A DNA stretch of 64,000 nucleotides from Pochonia chlamydosporia 170. Its lineage: Eukaryota; Ascomycota; Sordariomycetes; Hypocreales; Clavicipitaceae. A program made the position numbers and the translations under genes. The stretch spans positions 124,001-188,000 of the forward strand of contig NW_019154046.1 of assembly GCF_001653235.2 (NCBI RefSeq), written 5' to 3'. The notes under the pieces are model-generated. The model saw nothing but the letters and a program-made list of their open reading frames with translations, searched no databases and was not told where the DNA came from. Within the stretch, counting starts at the first letter, position 1. Each line of letters begins with the position of its first letter. Below, one piece after another: positions 59,229 through 64,000 of this stretch.

Positions 59229-60662
59229 TGGACGTCGATTGTGACGGCGCTGTATGAGGTTTAATGTGAATATGAAGCTGGGGGTACTGCAACCAAGATG
59301 GTGTGTTTGGTGTCCCACGATATGGTGCTGAGCCTGCACCTTCAAAGGACTAGACAAATCAAGACAAATGAATGAATAAAGGGCATTCCAGTACGACTGT
59401 GCGTGTACGATATCTCAACAAGTGATTGCAAGTCCCATAATCCCATCAAGGGAATAAGATACGACAGGGGGCAGCTCTAGCCCCGGCTTATTTCAAGTAG
59501 CGTCGCAATCTGGAGGCAAACAAGCATCTAAGGACAAGGTAGGTGGCGCATGTTTTGCAGGGAAGGGGGAAGTTAAAAGCAAAAGCCAAAAGAGCCAAAA
59601 GGATGTTTCAAATGAAAAGACAATATCCCAAAGCTTGGATGAACTTGAGGGCTCTTTGGCAACATTGAAGGACTTAAGTACAGTACCTGTCACAGCATGC
59701 ATGTATGGTACGATACAAGCCGTCGTCCAACGGAAAGAAAAGACAAAGACCGGCTTCTTTGACATTCCACATCCCGTTTATGCACACGTGACAAGGCTGT
59801 CACCGTGCCGTCTCAATTCAGGTCTGCCATTGGCTGTGTTTCACCCAACTTCTGGCAGAAGTGTGGCTTGCGTGCCAGATGCTTCTCCAATTGGCAACCC
59901 CACACTCGGCTTGTCCGCATCAAAGTTGGTAGCCTCATCAGTCCCCAGCCACAGGTGCTTGCATCACCCGTGGATGGACAGACCATCCTTGCTTGTCCCG
60001 ATGTTCTTTCGGCAACCAGCCCAGACTTGACGGCAGCGCGACCTCCGCCCTCGTTGACAACCACAACCACCTCCACGACAATCACCATCCAAGCCATCTG
60101 GAACAACCAGACATTTTACCTGCTGCACCCTCAGGACTCGACATTTTTTCCAAGCTACTCATCTTCCCCCTCTTATTAAATTTTTTCCAAGGTCCCTGGT
60201 CACCTCTTCCTTACCTTATCCATCTCCCCTCGCGCTCTTACAGATACATCAGCTGCGCAAATCGGCATACCCAATTGCCTGCGTCGTACGCTTGACGTTT
60301 TCGGCGCCTCGCCGAGTCCATCTCAATCCTCCTTGTCTACCATCGCGAAGCGCATCCGACAACCGTGTTGTTGTTTCCTCGTTGCAAATATAATTTAGTT
60401 TCGCCCGTTGGAAGGCTTCCCACACCCTCGTTTAAGGCCTGTTGGTCGATTTTGCGTCCCTCTCCCTCTCATCTCGCGTCCCAGCCTTACGAGCTCGTCG
60501 GGTGGGACAACGAAGCCTTTTTGGCCGGCTATGCTCTGACAGACTGGTTTATTTTGCCGAATAGAGGTTTGCTTTTTTGGGTTGCTTTGGACCTTATCGC
60601 AGAGTTTCTTTCTGCATCACCTTGTTCGAAGATATCCCAATCGGTAGCCGTCGCTGAGAACC
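59229..60662. other. Spacer and probable long 5' leader
   Basis: About 1.4 kb without a supported exon. The last 600 bases are rich in C and T with CTCCC-like runs, typical of a promoter and 5' untranslated region for the SWIB gene. Confidence 0.5.
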
Positions 60663-61691
60663 ATGTCTGCTCCTTGTTCGTTTAGACCTCTCCCTCAAAT
60701 CTCTTGTGACTCCTCGCTTACCAGTTACATCGCTGCAGTATCTTCCGACGAGCGGGAACGCTACACTCGGATCATAGATGATATTTTGGCCACCGCGGAT
60801 CTCGAGACTATCTCGCGTAAAAAGGTCCGGCAAGCGTTGGAGGGCCGACTTGGCGGCAAGGATTTGAGCGAGCAAAAGGTATGAGCCGAGTGATGCAAGC
60901 TTTACTCTTTTCTTCCTATGCTTGTAAGACTAAGTTGGTGTGCTAACCGCATCCTAGGATGCCATCAAGCGCCTAATTGAGGCTCGATTCGACGCCGTCT
61001 CCGGTGCCGATTCTGCTGCTGCGGATGTCCCAGCACCCTCTATTCCCGAACCGTCTTCCAAGCGACCGAACGGCGTCTCCGACTACGACGAGACGGACCC
61101 TTCTGCCTCCCCCGAGCCTGCGAAGAAGAAGACGAAGCGATCGTCTTCATCCGAGGACGCGGATGCGCGCCTTGCTGCTCAGCTGCAGGCTCAAGAGAAT
61201 AGCCTAGCCCGTGGGCGAACGACTCGCGGAGGCGGTGACCGGACAGTGAAGAAGCGAAAAGCGCCACGAAAGAAGAGTGCCAAGAAGGTCCGCGATGATG
61301 ACGACAGCGACGTCAATGGCAGCGCCGACTCTGGCGTCAAGAAGCGCAAGGCTGTCGGTGGTTTCCAAAAGCCCTTCAACCTAAGTTCCACGCTCTCTGA
61401 AATTTGCGGTGAGACCCAGGTAAGCATTACTTGACCAGGATTTATTCCCTTGGATACACCATTTGATACACAATATCCAGCCAAGCTAACCGGCAAATGC
61501 AGCTCTCTCGCCCGCAGGTTGTCAAGAGACTCTGGGAACATATCAAAGCCAACGATCTTCAAGATCCGGCCGACAAACGACAGATTCGCTGCGACGCCAA
61601 AATGCAGGCTGTTTTCAAGCAAGCCAGGGTTGACATGTTCAAGATGAACAAGGAGATTGGCAACCATCTCTATCCAGTTGGAGAAGAGTAG
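60663..61691 (+). CDS. DEK_C and SWIB/MDM2-domain chromatin protein (UAF30/Tri1-like)
   Basis: Nuclear protein of about 288 residues. Exons 60663-60878, 60958-61419 and 61503-61691, all phase 0. Residues about 15-85 form a DEK_C helical domain (YTRIIDDILATADLETIS, KKVRQALEGRLG, KDAIKRLIEARFD). A Ser/Lys-rich, basic nuclear-localisation-like linker follows (KKKTKRSSSS, KKRKAPRKKSAKKVR). The SWIB domain covers about residues 205-288: FQKPFNLSSTLSEICGE, LSRPQVVKRLWEHIKANDLQ and a closing MFKMNKEIGNHL. This is the arrangement of yeast Tri1 and Uaf30, the latter a subunit of the RNA polymerase I upstream activating factor. A role in rDNA transcription or chromatin binding is likely by family. Confidence 0.93.
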
Positions 61692-61728
61692 TGCAGCACT
61701 TGACATACTTATGGCTGTTCCTCACGGA

Positions 61729-61746
61729 CAGCAGCAGCAGCAGCAG
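61729..61746. repeat. (CAG)6 microsatellite
   Basis: Six perfect CAG copies about 40 nt after the SWIB stop codon, in the 3' untranslated region and not in a reading frame. Confidence 0.9.
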
Positions 61747-62764
61747 CACCAACCATGCACAGCGACCAAAAAGAAATTCACAGTTACCGGCGCCTCGAGG
61801 AGTTTCTGGAATATATTGAATCTATTGCACCTTTTTCTGTACTTTGGAGCTTTTTGACTTGGTTTTAAGTCCATTTTCAACCTTGCCTATTTCCTCTTCT
61901 TTTTTACTCTTGTTTCTCTTGTTTTTGTTGTATTGGGTCGGCAGCATGGGATGGCGAGGGATGGAATTTGAGACGGCTTTTCGTTCTGCTCATGGGTTCA
62001 TTCACGTCTCGATTTGGGAATGCCTAGTGACGAGAGATGCGTTTTGCGAGGGAAGGTAAGGCTTTCAAGTTGTCTGGAGGACGGGGGCAGCATCAGTTAG
62101 ATGACCATGGCTCCGGGGAGGGAGCAGTCAATAGCTTCGTTAGGGTAGTCTAGCTACGGCTAGATTGCAAATATATTTGCTCAAGGTACAACCGTAATTT
62201 CTATTTGCATGTGGTTTATGTGATGCACTCGACGAGTTACCTGGTCTGCGGGAGAATGAAACAGTATGATACGGATATAATGGTCAATGCTTACCATGAG
62301 GTTTTGATAGTGCGTGAGCTTGTCTGCTTTGACAGTGTCGTGCTGAGGATGTATTCAGTAGGTGCGAATCTTGTCAACATAGGCTCTGTTTCAACCGTTC
62401 AGACGCACTACCCTACATGCGAGCTCATTTTTCATCGCGTCCAAACGCACCAGGTCTAGATGGAGATTGTTGGATGCACGGGTGAATTGCGATTTCACAA
62501 ATTACGTGAAGCATGTACAGTTTTCTGCAAACTGTAGCCACCGTTGTTGAGGCAATCTACTCGCTTGACGCAACATGTCACCCGTGGGCCTGTCAATATG
62601 TACTTAGTATGTGCCGTGCCTAACACGGCGCATGATACCTAGCCCCTCGACGCAAAACCAATGGACGAGGCAATAGAGAATTCGAGAGCAAAAATAAAAT
62701 ACAAAAACCAAAAGGTTTAATCCCTCGCAAGCGAAAAGACAAAAAAAGAAAACGTATGAACAAC

Positions 62765-62773
62765 AAAAAAAAA
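62765..62773 (-). terminator. RNA polymerase III terminator
   Basis: Nine T on the minus strand, starting five nt after the tRNA 3' end. A T-run of this length is the standard Pol III stop signal. Confidence 0.9.
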
Positions 62774-62777
62774 GATG

Positions 62778-62866
62778 TGCCGCAGCGAGGACTCGAACCT
62801 CGGTTTCCAGTGATTTCATGCTAGACGAACCACAAACTGGTGTCCTTACCCCTAGACGACTGCGGC
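62778..62866 (-). tRNA. tRNA-His (anticodon GTG) with a 17-nt intron
   Basis: Cloverleaf read on the minus strand. Acceptor stem GCCGCAG/CTGCGGC; T8; D arm GTCT-AGGGGTAA-GGAC; anticodon stem CCAGT/ACTGG; loop TT-GTG-G then intron then C; short variable region; T arm CGAGG-TTCGAGT-CCTCG; discriminator A. The anticodon is GTG, so histidine. The intron occupies 62813-62829 and starts after position 37, the canonical place for eukaryotic nuclear tRNA introns. Internal A- and B-box promoter sequences are present. A T9 terminator follows. Confidence 0.93.
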
Positions 62867-63730
62867 GTGTAGGTTGGAAGATGTCGGAGAAAGCTTCTTA
62901 ATTTGGGTTATAAACCTTGTCGGACGACAGATGCATTTACTCACCCACATCTTCGAGCCTTGTCTACCTAGGTAGTCTGGTGTGGGCTGGTGGCACCATG
63001 ACACCCAAAGTGATCAATTGATGCTACATGGCCAGCAACCCGCGGCAGAAATTAGCCCTGTCGACTCATTAGGGCCTCGGGCTGACTCATTGGGGCTCAG
63101 TTGACTCCATCAATTGATGTCGACTGCGGTCGCAGCGCCAACAGCCCCTGGAGTGCGCTAGGATAGGCCGACCAGACCTGGGCAGAACCATTGAATCATC
63201 CAGTCCACAACATTCTCAACTGAGTGAATGAAAATTGCCCCTCACCAGACTGCCTGTTCGTGCCCGCCAGACGAGACCAGAACAAGCACCCTGCCAGTTG
63301 AGACTGGAGCAGTCTGGCTGGTTGACACTGAGATTTGCTGCCCCTCCAATTGGCCTCCCGTTGATAGTGCCAGATGCCGTTTGATTTGATGCCATAATAA
63401 AATCAACGACTCCAGACCAAAAATTACCAATTATTCATCAATGATTCCAACCACACCTTGTCGTCTTTCGTTGCCATCTCACGCATTCTGCATCCGTTCT
63501 TAACCTGTCAATATCAACTTGACCTTTCATCCGTTTTCTTCTCCCACTCTTGTCCCACTCAACCACACGTCGACGTAATACAGACGAAGAAAAAACATCG
63601 CAATCTTCTTCCCCCACCAACGACAAGTCAACCTACGGAGAGAATCGACCTCTCACACTCGCCCAGCACTTCCAACCAACACTATTTTGCAACGGAATCA
63701 TTGGAAGCGACCTCACACTCATCACTGGCT
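62867..63730. other. Spacer with CATCAATTGATG palindromes
   Basis: Between the tRNA and the RG-rich gene. It holds two CAATTGAT palindromes (63013-63022 and 63108-63119), several CCAGAC words near 63170-63310, and a CA/TC-rich probable leader from 63440 to 63730. Confidence 0.5.
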
Positions 63731-64000
63731 ATGCCTTCTCCGGAAGGTGCACCTCAATCCGGCCGAGGCGAAGGCTCCAGAGGACGCGGTCGTGGCCGTG
63801 GGCGAGGCGCTGGTGGTCGCGGAAAACGAGGTCGAGGAGGAGCAAATGCTCAAGCGACTACAACTCCCGCAAATCCAGCAGCCCAAGATGTCGCTGCTGC
63901 CGCTGCCGCTGCCAGAGCTCACATCCTGAAGCAACAAACCCAACCTGCCGAATCTAACACAACCGGTACTGCGGCACCCCCCGATGCTGACGATGATGCT
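63731..64000 (+). CDS. RG-rich protein, N-terminal part only (3' end outside window)
   Basis: An open frame of 90 codons from the ATG at 63731 to the window end, with no stop. The start MPSPEGAPQSGRGEGSRGRG leads into an Arg-Gly repeat tract (RG/RGG type, about residues 12-38). An Ala-rich stretch and an acidic Asp/Ala segment at the edge follow. RG tracts mark RNA- or nucleic-acid-binding proteins and arginine-methylation targets. No catalytic or folded domain is visible yet. NF-X1-type zinc-finger proteins or R3H proteins could begin like this, but that cannot be decided from what is here. The long pyrimidine-rich leader upstream fits a housekeeping gene. Confidence 0.7.
   Translation, partial: MPSPEGAPQSGRGEGSRGRGRGRGRGAGGRGKRGRGGANAQATTTPANPAAQDVAAAAAAARAHILKQQTQPAESNTTGTAAPPDADDDA

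Larger units (their letters stand above)
61692..62777. other. Spacer, 3' flank of SWIB gene and tRNA 3' side
   Basis: Contains the 3' untranslated region of the SWIB gene with a (CAG)6 run, then about 0.9 kb without a supported gene. Confidence 0.5.

Noticed and set aside
59635..60030. 131-codon open frame before the SWIB gene
   Set aside because: Low-complexity Ser/Pro/Thr translation in a pyrimidine-rich leader region; no domain.

Overview
The window looks like nuclear DNA of a filamentous ascomycete. Genes carry short GT-AG introns, mostly about 45-110 nt, often with CTAAC/CTGAC-type branch sites close to the acceptor. The gene set is typical of Sordariomycetes: fungal sugar porters, a Zn2Cys6 regulator, GH92, a WSC-GH3, a sterol-glucosyltransferase-like protein and a fungal rhodopsin-like membrane protein. 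A secreted M14 carboxypeptidase and many transporters would suit a Hypocrealean fungus associated with plants or insects (Metarhizium-like), but that placement is an inference. I rebuilt exon-intron structures by hand. Spliced reading frames close exactly for all complete multi-exon genes except the SDR gene, which has a frameshift.

Layout. 0-8.3 kb: sugar transporter (5' end outside the window), Zn2Cys6 regulator and a second (maltose-permease-like) transporter, all on +. 9.9-20.8 kb: mostly housekeeping and secreted enzymes: a TPR-SET protein (+), then on - a secreted zinc carboxypeptidase, a large UDP-glycosyltransferase with a VPS13/ATG2-like tail, and an AlkB-type dioxygenase. 22-30 kb (+): a GH3/NagZ-like secreted protein with altered active-site motifs, a rhodopsin-like membrane protein, and an amino-acid permease. 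30.8-43.4 kb: a compact glycan-degradation block: secreted GH92 mannosidase, sugar porter, Gfo/Idh/MocA oxidoreductase, a secreted beta-helix plus bulb-lectin protein, and a secreted WSC-GH3 xylosidase-like enzyme. Next come an aminoglycoside-phosphotransferase-like kinase and a DAL5-type anion transporter. 49-55 kb: a small secreted protein, a 3-kb gene-empty stretch and an inositol-transporter-like sugar porter. 55.9-64 kb: an SDR with a one-base frameshift, a membrane-anchored DUF3445/heme N-demethylase-like protein, a DEK_C-SWIB chromatin protein, an intron-containing tRNA-His (GTG), and the start of an RG-rich protein that runs off the window.

Working together. The 30.8-43.4 kb genes could trim mannosyl and xylosyl side chains outside the cell, hold the enzymes on glycans through WSC and lectin modules, import the released sugars and oxidise them. 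This is the best candidate for a co-regulated system in the window, resembling a fungal counterpart of a polysaccharide-utilisation locus. The first 8 kb (transporter, regulator, transporter) may be a second nutrient-sensing module. The long spacers carry dispersed CCAGA-type and CAATTGATG-type words that the genes do not explain.
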